Assembly (NCBI RefSeq): GCF_008802405.1
Contig: NZ_VZDO01000011.1
Coordinates: 115,349-179,348 of the forward strand
Source of the DNA: Plantimonas leprariae
GTDB taxonomy: Bacteria > Pseudomonadota > Alphaproteobacteria > Rhizobiales > Rhizobiaceae
Length of the DNA: 64,000 nucleotides
Reading direction: 5' to 3'
The notes under the pieces are model-generated. The model was given only the letters and a program-made list of their open reading frames with translations, did no database searches and was not told where the DNA came from. The position numbers and the translations under genes were made by a program. Positions 63,959 to 64,000 of the stretch are shown piece by piece (position 1 is the stretch's first letter; each line of letters begins with the position of its first letter).

Positions 63959-64000
63959 GGCTCTCGCTTCCGTCTGTTCGAGAACGGTCGGGCCGCGCCG

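Noticed and set aside
1..64000. CRISPR arrays, rRNA, tRNA and complete insertion sequences
   Set aside because: No regularly spaced repeats, no cloverleaf-like conserved arms and no transposase genes were seen on either strand.

Overview
The window is 64 kb of GC-rich DNA carrying about 60 tightly packed protein genes. I saw no rRNA, tRNA, CRISPR array or intact insertion sequence. It looks like the chromosome of an alphaproteobacterium, probably of the Hyphomicrobiales. The reasons are a GAAC-N7-GAAC SOS box in front of an imuA-imuB-dnaE2 cassette, an Aap/Bzt-type amino-acid transporter, a molybdenum-box regulon, and many GTG and TTG starts coupled by ATGA or GTGA overlaps. The genus cannot be read from the sequence.

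Layout. 0-5.5 kb: a GntR/FCD regulator, an arginase-family hydrolase, an XRE-cupin regulator, and a divergent omega-amino-acid:pyruvate aminotransferase plus methylmalonate-semialdehyde dehydrogenase, a route from beta-alanine-like amines to acyl-CoA closed by a strong terminator. 5.6-8.6 kb: D-amino-acid dehydrogenase and alanine racemase, coupled and divergent from an Lrp-type regulator. 8.8-13.2 kb: a DEDDh exonuclease, a LexA box and imuA-imuB-dnaE2. dnaE2 breaks off after its PHP domain, exactly where an opposing MFS transporter gene also breaks off. 14-22.6 kb: a DapA-family lyase, two SDRs, a zinc alcohol dehydrogenase, a DUF2325 protein behind a consensus Mo-box, and an alcohol/aldehyde dehydrogenase pair. 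22.6-30.7 kb: a methyltransferase with no stop codon of its own, a second Mo-box with a class III metal/oxyanion importer and a ModA-like protein, an ArsR-SRPBCC pair with twin palindromes, a LOG-like protein and an MFS exporter.

30.9-50 kb is a sulfur-scavenging island. It holds FMN reductase, two SsuD-type monooxygenases, a DszA/NtaA-type monooxygenase, two SfnB-type flavoproteins, a MetQNI-type importer, SsuA/C/B, serine acetyltransferase, an O-acetylhomoserine sulfhydrylase, and two paralogous isopenicillin-N-synthase-like dioxygenases on either side of the sulfhydrylase. Organosulfur compounds would be imported and cleaved by reduced-flavin monooxygenases, and the released sulfite would, after reduction, be fixed through O-acetylserine or O-acetylhomoserine.

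50-64 kb holds transport genes: AapM/Q/J without the ATPase, an Lrp regulator, a coupled peptide/nickel-type ABC operon ending in a class V aminotransferase, and TauC/TauB-type genes running off the right edge.

The most notable observations are the double truncation at ~13.22 kb (a real deletion/rearrangement or an assembly chimera), the Mo-box pair that places a DUF2325 protein in a molybdenum regulon, and the two dioxygenases beside metY.
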